64,000 nt of DNA. It comes from Elioraea sp. (GTDB lineage Bacteria; Pseudomonadota; Alphaproteobacteria; Acetobacterales; Acetobacteraceae). Made by a program: the position numbers and the translations under genes. The DNA lies in NCBI RefSeq assembly GCF_022842375.1, contig NZ_JALHPR010000001.1, positions 124,001 to 188,000 on the forward strand, in the 5' to 3' direction. The notes under the pieces are model-generated. The model had not been told where the DNA came from and searched no databases. It worked only from the letters and a program-made list of their open reading frames with translations. Shown here one piece after another: positions 35,179-44,584 of this stretch. Positions within the stretch are counted from its first letter, which is position 1; the number at the start of each line of letters is the position of its first letter.

Positions 35179-36849
35179 TCAGAACAATCCTTCGATCTCG
35201 CCCGCGTCGTTCAGCCTGATCGCCTCCGCCGCCGGCACCCTGGGTAGCCCCGGCATCGTCATCACGTCGCCGGCGAGTGCGACGACGAATCCGGCGCCGG
35301 CCGAGAGCCGGACCTCGCGCACCGGCAGCGTGTGGCCCTCAGGCGCGCCGAGCAACGTCGGATCAGCCGAGAAGCTGTACTGCGTCTTGGCGACGCAGAT
35401 CGGCAGGTGGGCGAAGCCTGCCTTCTCGAACCCTTCGAGCTTCTTCATCGCGGCCGGCGCGATGGCCACGTCACCAGCCCGGTAGATGCGCGTGGCGATG
35501 GTGCGGATCTTCTCGGCCAGGCCCATCGCGTCGGGATAGAGCGGGGCGAAGCGGGCCGTTCCGGTCTCGAGACGATTCATTACCGCGCGCGCGAGGCTCT
35601 CCGCCCCCGCCCCGCCATCCGACCAGTGGGTGCAGAGATGCGCCTCGGCACCGGTTGCAGCGACAGCCTCCTTCACCGCCGCGATCTCTGCGTCGGTGTC
35701 GGTCGTGAACCGGTTGAGGCCGACGAGGACGGGGATGCCGAAGCCCGAAAGATTCTCGATATGGCGCGTGAGGTTGACGACGCCGCGGCGAACGGCGGCG
35801 ACATCCTCGCGCCCGAGATCGGCCTTGGCGACGCCGCCGTGCATCTTGAGCGCGCGCACGGTGGCAACGATCACCCCGGCGCCGGGTTCGAGGCCAGCCT
35901 GGCGGCACTTGATGTCGAGGAACTTCTCCGCGCCAAGGTCACAGCCGAAGCCGGCCTCGGTCACGACGACATCGGCGAGCGAGAGGGCAGCGCGCGTGGC
36001 GATCACGCTGTTGCAGCCATGCGCGATGTTGGCGAAGGGCCCACCATGGATGAAGACAGGCGTTCCCTCGAGCGTCTGCACCAGGTTGGGTGCGAGCGCA
36101 TCGCGCAGCAGCACCGCCATCGCGCCATCGGCCTTGAGGTCGGCGGCGGTGACGGAGGAACCATCCCGCCGCTGGCCGACGATCATGCGCCCGAGCCTCG
36201 CCTGGAGGTCGGCCAGGTCGTTGGCGAGGCAGAACACCGCCATCACCTCCGAGGCAACGGTGATGTCGAACCCATCCTCGCGCGGATAGCCGTTGGCGAC
36301 ACCGCCCAGGCTCTGCGTGATCGTGCGCAGCGCGCGGTCGTTCATGTCCATCGCCCGCCGCCAGGTGATGCGGCGGCTGTCGAGGCCTTGCGCGTTGCCC
36401 CAGTAGATGTGGTTGTCGATCAGCGCGGCGAGCAGGTTGTTGGCCGATGTGATCGCGTGGAAGTCACCGGTGAAATGAAGGTTGATGTCCTCCATCGGCA
36501 CGACCTGGGCGTAGCCGCCGCCCGTGGCCCCGCCCTTCACCCCGAAGCAAGGGCCGAGCGAAGGCTCGCGCAACGCCGCCATGGCGCGCACGCCGATCCG
36601 CCGCAGGGCATCCGACAGCCCGACGGTGGTGGTCGTCTTGCCCTCGCCGGCAGGGGTCGGGTTGATGCCGGTGACGAGAACGAGCTTGCCGCGCACCGGC
36701 TTGCCGGAGATGGCGTCGAGGGCGACCTTTGCCTTGTACTTGCCGAAGGGCTCGAGCGCCTCCGCCGCGATGCCGGCCGTCTCGGCGATCTCGCCGATCG
36801 GCCGAAGCCGCGCGGCGCGCGCGATCTCGAGGTCAGACCCCTGGGGCAT
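35179..36849 (-). CDS. fhs: Formate-tetrahydrofolate ligase
   Basis: A 556-residue enzyme of normal family length. It joins formate to tetrahydrofolate using ATP, giving 10-formyl-THF for one-carbon metabolism. Conserved motifs are the P-loop [15 protein letters not shown] (about residues 65-79), [20 protein letters not shown], and [19 protein letters not shown]. It converges on the preceding plus-strand operon with only 3 bp between stop codons. On the same strand it follows the class III aminotransferase by 60 bp. Confidence 0.96.
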   Translation of the reverse strand: MPQGSDLEIARAARLRPIGEIAETAGIAAEALEPFGKYKAKVALDAISGKPVRGKLVLVTGINPTPAGEGKTTTTVGLSDALRRIGVRAMAALREPSLGPCFGVKGGATGGGYAQVVPMEDINLHFTGDFHAITSANNLLAALIDNHIYWGNAQGLDSRRITWRRAMDMNDRALRTITQSLGGVANGYPREDGFDITVASEVMAVFCLANDLADLQARLGRMIVGQRRDGSSVTAADLKADGAMAVLLRDALAPNLVQTLEGTPVFIHGGPFANIAHGCNSVIATRAALSLADVVVTEAGFGCDLGAEKFLDIKCRQAGLEPGAGVIVATVRALKMHGGVAKADLGREDVAAVRRGVVNLTRHIENLSGFGIPVLVGLNRFTTDTDAEIAAVKEAVAATGAEAHLCTHWSDGGAGAESLARAVMNRLETGTARFAPLYPDAMGLAEKIRTIATRIYRAGDVAIAPAAMKKLEGFEKAGFAHLPICVAKTQYSFSADPTLLGAPEGHTLPVREVRLSAGAGFVVALAGDVMTMPGLPRVPAAEAIRLNDAGEIEGLF

Positions 36850-36909
36850 CGTTACGCTCCTCCCTGTTCCGCAGCGCTTGTGCCGCGATGGAGAGGGTCG
36901 CGCAAGCGG

Positions 36910-38298
36910 CTACTCAGCGGCGCGGGCGACGTCGGCGCGCAGCTGTGCCCAGGCGGTGTCGAGACCGCGGCCGAAGGCGTCGCACATCGCGGCGATGTCG
37001 GCCTCGGTCATGATCAGCGGCGGGGTGAAGGCGATGCGGTCGCCGATCGCGCGCACGATCAGGCCATGCTCCTGGCAGGCCTGCTGGACCACGAGGCCGG
37101 CCTTGCGGGCGGCGGGGAAGGGGGTGCGCGTCGCCTTGTCGGCCATCACTTCCACACCCGCGATCAGCCCGATGCCGCGCACATCGCCCACCAGCGGATG
37201 GTCGCGGAACTGTTCGAGGCCGGACAGGAACGCGGGCGAAACCTTCCGCACGTGGCCGAGGAGGTCACGCTCCTCGTAGATCGCGAGCGTCTCCAGCGCC
37301 ACGGCGCAGGCGACGGGGTGCGCGCCATAGGTGAAGCCGTGGCCGAAGCTGCCGTTCTTGCGGCTGCCCTCGATCAGGGCTGCGTGGATGCGATCGGAGA
37401 TGATGGTGGCACTGATCGGCTGGTAGCTCGCCGAGAGCTGCTTGGCGCAGGTGAGGATGTCGGGCTGGAGCCCGTAGGTGTCCGTGCCCCAGAGGTTGCC
37501 GGTACGCCCGAAGCCGCAGATCACCTCGTCGGCCACCAGCATGATGTCGTGCTTCTTGAGGATCGGCTGGATCGCCTCGAAATAGCCGCGCGGCGGGGTG
37601 ATGGCGCCACCGCCGCCCTGCACCGGCTCGGCGAACATCGCAGCGATCGTGTGCGCGCCCTCGCGTTCGATCAGGGCCTCGAGCTCAGCCGCCATCCTGG
37701 CGCTGAACTGCTCCTCGCTCTCCCCGGCCTCATGAGCGCGGTAGTAGTTCGGGTTCGAGAGATGGAAGAACCGGCCGCCGAAGGGCAGGTCGAAATCCGC
37801 ATGCATATGCGGCTGGCCCGACACCGAGGCGGAGGCGACCGTGTTGCCGTGATAGCCGCGGACGCGGCCGATCAGCTTCTTCTTCTCGGGTCTGCCGACC
37901 AGGTTGTTGTAGTACCAGATCACCTTGATCGCGGCGTCGTTCGCCTCCGACCCGGAGCACTGGAACAGCACGTGATTGAGGTCGCCCGGCGCGAGGGCGG
38001 CGAGCTTCTCGGCAAGGCGCACCGAGGGCTCATGCCCCTTCTGGAAGAAGGTGTGGTAGTAGGGGAGCTGGAGGAGCTGCTTATAGGCAGCGTCGGCCAG
38101 CCGTTTCTCCGAGAAGCCGAGCGAGGCGCACCAGAGGCCTGCCATCGCCTCGATGTATTTCCGCCCTTCCGTGTCCCACACATGGATGCCTTCGCCGCGC
38201 GCGATCAGCAGCGCGCCGTCGCGCGCATGCGCGTCGAGGTCGGTCTGCTGGTGGACGACATGGGCGAGGTCGAGGGTGTGGAGCGAGTTGGCGCGCAT
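36910..38298 (-). CDS. Class III PLP-dependent aminotransferase
   Basis: A 462-residue fold-type I aminotransferase. The ATG at 38298 has GGAGG 8 nt upstream. PLP motifs include FQCSGSEANDAAIKVIWYYN, the Asp of LVADEVICGFGRTG, and the Schiff-base lysine in LTCAKQLSASYQPISA. This pattern fits the omega-amino acid/diamine-pyruvate group (putrescine, beta-alanine or taurine donors), but the donor cannot be decided. It stands between a PhnW-like aminotransferase and fhs on the minus strand; 87 bp separate it from the former. Confidence 0.88.
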   Translation of the reverse strand: MRANSLHTLDLAHVVHQQTDLDAHARDGALLIARGEGIHVWDTEGRKYIEAMAGLWCASLGFSEKRLADAAYKQLLQLPYYHTFFQKGHEPSVRLAEKLAALAPGDLNHVLFQCSGSEANDAAIKVIWYYNNLVGRPEKKKLIGRVRGYHGNTVASASVSGQPHMHADFDLPFGGRFFHLSNPNYYRAHEAGESEEQFSARMAAELEALIEREGAHTIAAMFAEPVQGGGGAITPPRGYFEAIQPILKKHDIMLVADEVICGFGRTGNLWGTDTYGLQPDILTCAKQLSASYQPISATIISDRIHAALIEGSRKNGSFGHGFTYGAHPVACAVALETLAIYEERDLLGHVRKVSPAFLSGLEQFRDHPLVGDVRGIGLIAGVEVMADKATRTPFPAARKAGLVVQQACQEHGLIVRAIGDRIAFTPPLIMTEADIAAMCDAFGRGLDTAWAQLRADVARAAE

Positions 38299-38385
38299 GG
38301 GTCTGTCCTCCGCCTGGGAGGACGGAGTGTTGCGCATCGACGCCGAAACGGGAAGGGGCCGGCGAACACCCAGCGGGGCGGACGA

Positions 38386-39525
38386 TCAGGCTGCGATATC
38401 GGTCCGCGAGAGGCGGCGGACGCCGAGTTCATCCAGCGTCTCGGCGACCGCGGTGACGGCCCGCCGCATGTCGTCGGGGAACAGGCGGCCGATCGCGCCG
38501 ATGCGGAAGGTCGGTGCCGTCGTCGTCGAGAAGTTCGAGATCAGGAAGCCACGGCGCTTCAGCGCATCGACGAAGGGCTGGAGCGCGAAGGCCGGGTCGG
38601 GCGGCTGGTGCATGTTCACGATGATCGGCCCCTGCCGGTCCTTCGGAAGCCAGGGCGTGAGGCCGAGGTCCACCATGCCGTCATACAGGATGCGCGCGTT
38701 CTCGGTGTAGCGCGCGAGCCGCGCCTGCTGCCCGCCCTCCGCCTCGAAGATGTCGAGGGCAACCTCGAACGCCGCGAGTGACTGGATCGCAGGGGTGAAG
38801 CGGATCGAGCCCCAGCCAAAGGTGCGGGCGTGGTGCAGAAGATCGGCGAGGTCGAAGCTCCAGCTTCCCGCGTTGCCACGGCACGCCTCGAGCCGGTCGA
38901 CACGCGCGATGGCGAAGCCGATCCCGGGCATCGCCTCCATGCACTTGTTCGAGGAGAACACGACCGCGTCCGCTTCCGGGTGCGCGCCCATGTCGAACGG
39001 GATGGCGCCGAAACCCGAGACGGCATCGACGATGAGCCGCCGCCCGGCTGCCTTCACGGAAGCTGCGATCTCCTCCATCGGGTTGACCAGGGCCGTCGCC
39101 GTTTCGCTGTGCACGACGCTGACCGTGCCGATCGCGGGATCCTCCGCCAGCGCGCGGGCGATCATCGCCCCCGTGGCCACTTCGCCCTCGGGGATGTCGA
39201 TTGCCACCGGAACGCGGCCGGCCTCGGCGGCGAGGCGAATCATTCGCACGCCGTAATTGCCGTTGTTGGGGATGAGCACCTTCTGCCCGGGCGGCACAAA
39301 GGTGCGCAGCGCAGCCTCGAGGATGAAATGCCCGCAGCCCTGCAGCGGCAGGCAGACATGCTCGCCCTCCACGCCGCCGGCGATCACGCGCACCCGCTCG
39401 CGCAGGCTGGCGTAGCGGGGGCGTGTCTCGTTGTCCCAGGGCGCGATGTCCTGGGCCATGGCGGCCTTGACGCGTGGGTCGGTCTGGACCGGGCCGGGGA
39501 TGAGGAGGAGCGGGGGCTGTGTCAT
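38386..39525 (-). CDS. PhnW-like class V aminotransferase (2-aminoethylphosphonate-pyruvate transaminase family)
   Basis: A 379-residue class V aminotransferase. LLLIPGPVQTDPRVKAAMAQ opens the protein; VSGFGAIPFDM and SSNKCMEAMPGIGFAIAR, which holds the PLP lysine, match PhnW better than serine-glyoxylate enzymes (NKCxxGxPGFxF pattern). PhnW moves the amino group of 2-aminoethylphosphonate to pyruvate. No phosphonatase (phnX), phnA/Y or phosphonate transporter is visible nearby, so an alanine-glyoxylate-type reaction is an alternative. The ATG at 39525 removes a non-conserved 26-residue extension. Confidence 0.7.
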   Translation of the reverse strand: MTQPPLLLIPGPVQTDPRVKAAMAQDIAPWDNETRPRYASLRERVRVIAGGVEGEHVCLPLQGCGHFILEAALRTFVPPGQKVLIPNNGNYGVRMIRLAAEAGRVPVAIDIPEGEVATGAMIARALAEDPAIGTVSVVHSETATALVNPMEEIAASVKAAGRRLIVDAVSGFGAIPFDMGAHPEADAVVFSSNKCMEAMPGIGFAIARVDRLEACRGNAGSWSFDLADLLHHARTFGWGSIRFTPAIQSLAAFEVALDIFEAEGGQQARLARYTENARILYDGMVDLGLTPWLPKDRQGPIIVNMHQPPDPAFALQPFVDALKRRGFLISNFSTTTAPTFRIGAIGRLFPDDMRRAVTAVAETLDELGVRRLSRTDIAA

Positions 39526-39602
39526 CGCCGCGTGATGCCATGGGACGGTGCCTTTTTCCACTCCGATGGCCTGATCCGTTGCATCAGCGAATCTCATGCC
39601 CA

Positions 39603-40283
39603 TCAGGCGATCAGCGCCCCGCCGACCTCGCGCAGGAGCTTGCGGCCGATCGCTTCGGCGAAATCCTCGTAGTTCTCGGCCCGCTGCACGAAGGCGCCGG
39701 GGCCGGTGATGACTTCGGCCGCGTAGTAGGCCTCGAGCTCCGGCTCCTCATGCACGATGGCAAGCGCGTTGACGGTGATACCGAGCGTGGCTGCCCCGTC
39801 ACGCCCGGCGGTGGCGACGATGCCGGCATTGGCCGGCCCGTCTCCCGAAACGTCGATCACCCGTCGCGCGGCGGGCCAGGGAGAGCGCATGGCCAGCGCC
39901 GCGGCGGCCAGCAACGCTTCGCCAAGTGCCGTCGCCCCTGGGCGGACGGTGCGGGGGGCTGCCTCGATCGCGGCGGCGACGGCCTCTGCCCCCGCCTGGT
40001 CGGCGATGCGCATCCAGGGAATTGCGAGGTCGCGCGCGCCAGGCCCTGCCCAGAACAGCATCGCGACCGCGATCGCGCCTTGGGCGCCTGCCGTAGCGCG
40101 GGCCACCAGGTCGGCGTCACGGAAGGCGGCGGCGTAGCCGGCGATCATCAGGCCGAACTCGTCGTAATCCACGCTCGCCGAGACATCGACGGCAAGGACG
40201 AGGGCAAGGTCGACCGGCACGACCTCCACCGGAAGCACGGGCAGGAAAGGGGCGGCCAGGAGGGATCGTCGCGTCGGCGGCAT
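39603..40283 (-). CDS. DUF1194 (von Willebrand A-like) exported protein
   Basis: A 226-residue protein. The ATG at 40283 gives MPPTRRSLLAAPFLPVLPVE, a likely Sec or Tat-like signal. A MIDAS motif DVSASVD follows at about residue 32, then VIDVSGDGPAN, both typical of DUF1194/VWA proteins that bind a divalent ion. Function unknown. It is 77 bp upstream of the PhnW-like gene on the same strand and divergent from the crotonase gene. Confidence 0.75.
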   Translation of the reverse strand: MPPTRRSLLAAPFLPVLPVEVVPVDLALVLAVDVSASVDYDEFGLMIAGYAAAFRDADLVARATAGAQGAIAVAMLFWAGPGARDLAIPWMRIADQAGAEAVAAAIEAAPRTVRPGATALGEALLAAAALAMRSPWPAARRVIDVSGDGPANAGIVATAGRDGAATLGITVNALAIVHEEPELEAYYAAEVITGPGAFVQRAENYEDFAEAIGRKLLREVGGALIA

Positions 40284-40383
40284 CGTGGGAAGGGTTGTGC
40301 ATCGCGCGTGGGGCTTGGCAAGCCCTCTCTCTCCGTCGATAGAGGACGGGCGACGGACGACGGGCAGGGCAGGGAGAGAGCAG

Positions 40384-41229
40384 ATGGCCGAGGGCATGAT
40401 GGCTGAGACAGCGATGGCCGGGGATCAGGTGACGCTGAGTCTCTCGACCGAGAAGATGATCGCGCGGAAGGGCGGCGGCATTGGCTGGATCGTGTTCAAC
40501 CAGCCGGAGAAGCGCAACGCCGTCTCGGTCGAGATGTGGCAGGCGGTGGAGCAGATCGCCGCCGATTTCGCGGCAGACGAGGCTGTGCGCGTCGTCGTCA
40601 TCACCGGTGCCGGCGAGAGGGCGTTCGTGTCGGGCGCCGATATCAGCCAGTTCGAGAAGCTGCGCGGCGATGCCGACGCCCAGGCCGAGTACGAGAAGAT
40701 GACAGCGGCAGGCCGTGCCGCGCTCGCCGCGATGGACAAGCCCTCCATCGCGATGATCCGCGGCTACTGCATCGGCGGCGGTCTTGCCATCGCACTCGGC
40801 GCCGACATCCGCATCGCCTCAGATGATTCGCGCTTCGCCGTGCCGGCGGCCAAGCTCGGCCTCGCCTACAACTCCACCGGGCTCAAGCGGCTGATCGACC
40901 TCGTCGGGCCGGCCCAGGCGAAGGAGATCATGTTCACCGCGCGCCAGTACGATGCCGGGGAGGCGCTGCGTATCGGCCTCGTCAACCGCATCGTTCCGGT
41001 CGAGGCGCTGGCGGAGACGGTGGGCACGCTTGCCACGACGATCGCCAACAACGCGCCGCTGACCATCCGCGCCGCACGTGTGACGATCAACGAGATGCTG
41101 AAGGATGCGGCCGAGCGTGACACGGCGCGGATGCAGGACGTGTTCCGCGCCTGCTTCGACAGCACCGACTACAAGGAGGGCCGTCGCGCCTTCATGGAGA
41201 AGCGTACGCCCGTGTTCACAGGATCCTGA
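40384..41229 (+). CDS. Enoyl-CoA hydratase/isomerase family protein with altered active site
   Basis: A 281-residue crotonase. GAGERAFVSGADISQF and GYCIGGGLAIALGADIRIAS mark the CoA-binding and oxyanion-hole segments. Both catalytic glutamates of classical enoyl-CoA hydratase appear replaced: the GGGCELA-type Glu is Ala in GGGLAIA, and the PE Glu is Ala in FAVPAAKLGL. So it probably carries out another crotonase reaction. The start at ATG 40384 follows GGGAGAGAGC; later ATGs at 40399 and 40414 are also possible. No neighbouring beta-oxidation genes. Confidence 0.8.
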   Translation: MAEGMMAETAMAGDQVTLSLSTEKMIARKGGGIGWIVFNQPEKRNAVSVEMWQAVEQIAADFAADEAVRVVVITGAGERAFVSGADISQFEKLRGDADAQAEYEKMTAAGRAALAAMDKPSIAMIRGYCIGGGLAIALGADIRIASDDSRFAVPAAKLGLAYNSTGLKRLIDLVGPAQAKEIMFTARQYDAGEALRIGLVNRIVPVEALAETVGTLATTIANNAPLTIRAARVTINEMLKDAAERDTARMQDVFRACFDSTDYKEGRRAFMEKRTPVFTGS

Positions 41230-41384
41230 AGCGGCGCGGCGCAACCTGCGGTCGCTTTGCGTGACAGCGAATTAATCTGATCTGGCGATCCGCAGCCGCT
41301 ACTGTCGCGCCCGGTGATCGGGGTCCGGCAGAAGCCGGCTGCGCGGCAATGCTCGCCGCGACAGGTCCTGGCGCCGACAGGGAA

Positions 41385-41406
41385 AAGGGTCCGACTGAGG
41401 ACCCTT
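41385..41406. repeat. Perfect inverted repeat before exoD
   Basis: AAGGGTCC-GACTGA-GGACCCTT has 8-bp arms and a 6-nt loop, 17 bp upstream of the ExoD start. It could be an operator, an attenuator or a terminator of the crotonase transcript; the 194-bp space holds no gene. Confidence 0.5.
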
Positions 41407-41423
41407 GGCGGATGGGGGCTTAG

Positions 41424-42113
41424 GTGCTGGATACGTCTGATCCGACGGCGATTGCGACTGCGGACGCGCGGCCCGCCCATCATGGGGCCTCGCTGACCGA
41501 CCACTACGCGCACCTGCCCGTTTCCGACTTGATGCTGCATCTCGCGCGCGACTGGCCGGCGGAGCGGATCAGCCTCGGCGAGATGATCCACGCCTTCGGA
41601 ACGCGCGGCTATGGTCTGCTCATCATCCTGTTCGCGATCCCGAACCTGATCCCGATCTACATTCCCGGCTGGTCGCCGATCTTCGGCGTGCCGCTGTTCA
41701 TCGTGTGCATGCAACTCGCCCTCGGCCTGCCTGAGCCGCGGCTGCCTGGCATCCTGACGCGGCGGTCGATGAGGAAGTCAGACCTGCTGATGATCGTCGA
41801 GAAGTCGAACCCGTGGCTCAGGCGGATCGAACGCTACGTGAGGCCCCGCCCCTCGGTGCTCACCGGGCCCGTCGGGGCAAGGGCCATCGGCGTCTACGGG
41901 ATGTGGTTGTCCTCGCTTGTCATCGTCCCGCTGCCGCTCACCAATGGCCCGACGAGCCTTGCCTGCGCCATCATGGCCTTCGGGCTGATGGAGGAGGACA
42001 CGCGCTCGATTATCGGCGGGGCCGTCGTCGGCATCGGCGCATCCATCCTCGCGCTGTCGATCATCGGCGGCTTCGGCTGGGTGCTCGCCCAGGGCCTTGC
42101 GTTCATCTTCTGA
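41424..42113 (+). CDS. ExoD family membrane protein
   Basis: A 229-residue ExoD protein starting at GTG 41424. The conserved segment ERISLGEMIHAFGTRGYGLL is followed by three to four hydrophobic helices (LLIILFAIPNLIPIYIPGWS; WLSSLVIVPLPLTNGP; SIIGGAVVGIGASILALSII). ExoD was first linked to exopolysaccharide synthesis in Sinorhizobium; its biochemistry is unknown. It stands alone, with a palindrome before it and the B12 riboswitch after it. Confidence 0.85.
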   Translation: MLDTSDPTAIATADARPAHHGASLTDHYAHLPVSDLMLHLARDWPAERISLGEMIHAFGTRGYGLLIILFAIPNLIPIYIPGWSPIFGVPLFIVCMQLALGLPEPRLPGILTRRSMRKSDLLMIVEKSNPWLRRIERYVRPRPSVLTGPVGARAIGVYGMWLSSLVIVPLPLTNGPTSLACAIMAFGLMEEDTRSIIGGAVVGIGASILALSIIGGFGWVLAQGLAFIF

Positions 42114-42170
42114 CATCGCATCCATCGCGGGGACTGGCGCGGCACGCCTGCGCGTTGCACACTCATCCAT

Positions 42171-42369
42171 GGTGCCGGTGGCCCGAAAGGGCTGAAACGG
42201 GAATGCGGTCAGGGTCATGCCCGAAGCCGCGGCTGCCCCCGCAACTGTAGGCGAGGCGCATCCTGCCACACGCCACTGGTCATTGCCCGCGGGCGACGAC
42301 CGGGAAGGCGGCAGGAGGCACAGGGCCCGAAAGGGTCCTCACTCGCGAGCCAGGAGACCGGCCGGCACC
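42171..42369 (+). ncRNA. Cobalamin riboswitch
   Basis: All core parts are visible. A P1 stem pairs GGTGCCGG (42171-) with CCGGCACC (-42369). Then come GGGAATGCGGTC, CCCCCGCAACTGTAGGCG, CACTGG, CGGGAAGGCG, and the B12 box GCGAGCCAGGAGACC (42346-). Adenosylcobalamin or another corrinoid should shut down the downstream TonB-dependent receptor. The following 170 nt contain GC-rich pairing sequences that probably form the expression platform around the ribosome binding site. Confidence 0.93.
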
Positions 42370-42539
42370 GGTCGTACGCGCGCGTCGGGCGGGGTGCACC
42401 GGCGTAACGGACTTGTCCGCATGCGGCGACAACCGGTTGGGGCTGTCGTTTCGCGGGGGCGGATAATCATGTCGACATCAGATCGTTCCGCGTTCGCGCG
42501 CATCTGCTCCGCCGGATCCCGGCAACAGCGGAGTCCTCC

Positions 42540-44528
42540 ATGCGCACCACCCATGCCGCAGCCATTGCGGCCCTGAGCCTTCCCGCCCTCGCGTCCAACG
42601 CCAGCGCCCAGGCGCCGATCCGCACCCTGCCCGAGACGGTGGTGACGGCCACCGGCGTGCCGACCGAGCCTGCCCGCGTCGCTGCCGGCATCACCGTGAT
42701 CGACCGGCAGACGATCGAGGAACGTGGCTACGCCACGCTGGCGGAGGCGCTCTCGACCGTGCCGGGCCTGCGCATCGTCCAGACCGGTCCGGCGGGGCAG
42801 ACGGCGACGGTGTTCGTCCGCGGCACCAACAGCAACCACGTGCTGGTGCTGCGCGATGGCGTTCCGGTGAACGATCCGTCGACGCCGAACGGGCTGTTCA
42901 ACTTCGGCGACGACCTGCTCGACGATGTCGAGCGGATCGAGGTCGTGCGCGGGCCGCTCGCCTCCCTGTACGGCTCGGGCGCGATCGGCGGCGTGATCAA
43001 CCTCATCACCCGTCGTGGTGCCGGCGCCTTCAACGGCGTGGCGGAAGCTGGCGGCGGCACGCAGCGCACGGTGCGCGGCAGCGCCTATGCCGGCGGCCAG
43101 GCCGGCGCGTTCGACGGCATGCTCGCCGCCGGCTCCGTCTCGACGCGCGGGTCAAACATCGTTCCACCGCGCATCAGCACGCAGATCGGCGAGCGCGACG
43201 GGCAGAGCGCGCAGGCCGTGACGGCCAATGTCGGCGCGTCCATCGGCCAGGACACGCGGCTTGGCCTCGTCGCGCGCTGGCGGCGCAACGATTTCGGCCT
43301 CGACAACATCGGCAGCCCGATCGTGGACGACCCCGACCAGTCCGGCCGAACCGAGATGGGCGCGCTGCAGGGCTCGGCCAACACGGCGCTGTTCGACGGC
43401 AAGTGGCGCACCGGCCTCTCGCTCGCGCGCATCAACGAGGACCGGCGTTTCCGCAACCTGCCCCATGGCACCGATCCGAACCGCCAGTCGGACGACAACC
43501 GCTACGAGGCCTGGCGCACCGACCTGCAATGGAACAACAGCCTGCGCCTTCCCGATGCACCGGGGATTGCGGCCACGGTCGCGACGTTCGGCGTGCAGCA
43601 CACGCGCGACGAGGCGAAGGTGAGCGTGCGCAGCCGCTCAGCGTTCGGCGCGTTCAACCAGGATGTGGATGCCCGCACGCACACCACGGGCGGCAACATC
43701 GGGCTGCAGGGAACCGTGCTCGATCGCCTCGATCTCGTGGGCGGCGTGCGCTACGACGATCCACGTGATTTCGAGGACGAGATGACCTGGCGCCTCGGCG
43801 GGGTGTGGCGCCTGCCCTCCATGCCGCTGCCGGTGCGCGCGAGTGCTGCCTACGGCACAGGCTTCCGCACGCCGACGCTGTTCGACCGCTTCGGCACCGA
43901 CGGGTTCGGCTATCGCGGTAACCCGAACCTGAAGCCGGAGAAGAGCAGCGGCTGGGAAGCCGGGCTTGCGGCCGACATTCCCGCCGGCCCGCTTGGCCTC
44001 GTCACCCTTTCCTCGACCTATTTCCAGACCGAGATCACCGACCTGATCGTGACGCAGTTCTCGCCCGTCTACACCCAGGTGAACGCCGGTTCGGCCGACA
44101 TCAAGGGTGTCGAGAACACGCTCACCCTCGCCCCCGCATCCTGGGCGACGCTCTCGCTCAGCTATACCTGGACGCAGGCGGAAAGCGGCACGACGGGCCA
44201 GCAGCTCGCCCGACGCCCGCGGCACCAGGGGGCGGCGAGCGTGCGGATCGTCCCCGTCGATGGCGTCGTCGTCACGCCTGAGCTCATCGTGTTCGGCCCG
44301 GCGCGCGAGAACGCCTTCGCGAGCTACAACGACCAGGGCAACGCGATCTCGACGTCGCAGATGAACGATGGCGGCGTGGCGCTGAACCTCACCGCGCGCT
44401 GGCGCATCGTGCAGGGCTGGGAGGTATTCGGAATCGGGCGCAACCTGACGAACAGCCGCTACGAACCAGCGAACGGCTTCGTCCAGCCTGGCCGCAGCGT
44501 GTTCGCCGGCTTCACCACGCGGTGGTGA
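42540..44528 (+). CDS. btuB: BtuB-like TonB-dependent corrinoid receptor
   Basis: A 662-residue outer-membrane receptor. It has a signal peptide (MRTTHAAAIAALSLPALASN...), a TonB box ETVVTAT at about residue 32, a plug domain (FVRGTNSNHVLVLRDGVPVN and VERIEVVRGPLASLYGSGAI), a 22-strand barrel and a C-terminal aromatic residue (TRW). A cobalamin riboswitch in its leader and a B12-type ABC operon converging from the other strand point to vitamin B12 or related corrinoids as ligand. Confidence 0.92.
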   Translation: MRTTHAAAIAALSLPALASNASAQAPIRTLPETVVTATGVPTEPARVAAGITVIDRQTIEERGYATLAEALSTVPGLRIVQTGPAGQTATVFVRGTNSNHVLVLRDGVPVNDPSTPNGLFNFGDDLLDDVERIEVVRGPLASLYGSGAIGGVINLITRRGAGAFNGVAEAGGGTQRTVRGSAYAGGQAGAFDGMLAAGSVSTRGSNIVPPRISTQIGERDGQSAQAVTANVGASIGQDTRLGLVARWRRNDFGLDNIGSPIVDDPDQSGRTEMGALQGSANTALFDGKWRTGLSLARINEDRRFRNLPHGTDPNRQSDDNRYEAWRTDLQWNNSLRLPDAPGIAATVATFGVQHTRDEAKVSVRSRSAFGAFNQDVDARTHTTGGNIGLQGTVLDRLDLVGGVRYDDPRDFEDEMTWRLGGVWRLPSMPLPVRASAAYGTGFRTPTLFDRFGTDGFGYRGNPNLKPEKSSGWEAGLAADIPAGPLGLVTLSSTYFQTEITDLIVTQFSPVYTQVNAGSADIKGVENTLTLAPASWATLSLSYTWTQAESGTTGQQLARRPRHQGAASVRIVPVDGVVVTPELIVFGPARENAFASYNDQGNAISTSQMNDGGVALNLTARWRIVQGWEVFGIGRNLTNSRYEPANGFVQPGRSVFAGFTTRW

Positions 44529-44544
44529 GGCTTATCTGAACGGC

Positions 44545-44563
44545 CTCACCACGCGGTGGTGAG
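44545..44563. terminator. Bidirectional hairpin between btuB and the adenosyltransferase gene
   Basis: CTCACCAC-GCG-GTGGTGAG is a perfect 8-bp stem between two converging genes. The same palindrome (TCACCAC-GCG-GTGGTGA) occurs at 44512-44528, as the very end of the btuB coding region. Confidence 0.5.
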
Positions 44564-44584
44564 CCTCGCAAAGCGCGACGTGGG

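Noticed and set aside
35332-38781. 1149-codon open frame on the plus strand
   Set aside because: It runs antisense across fhs and two aminotransferase genes, all strongly supported; composition is arginine/histidine-rich without motifs.
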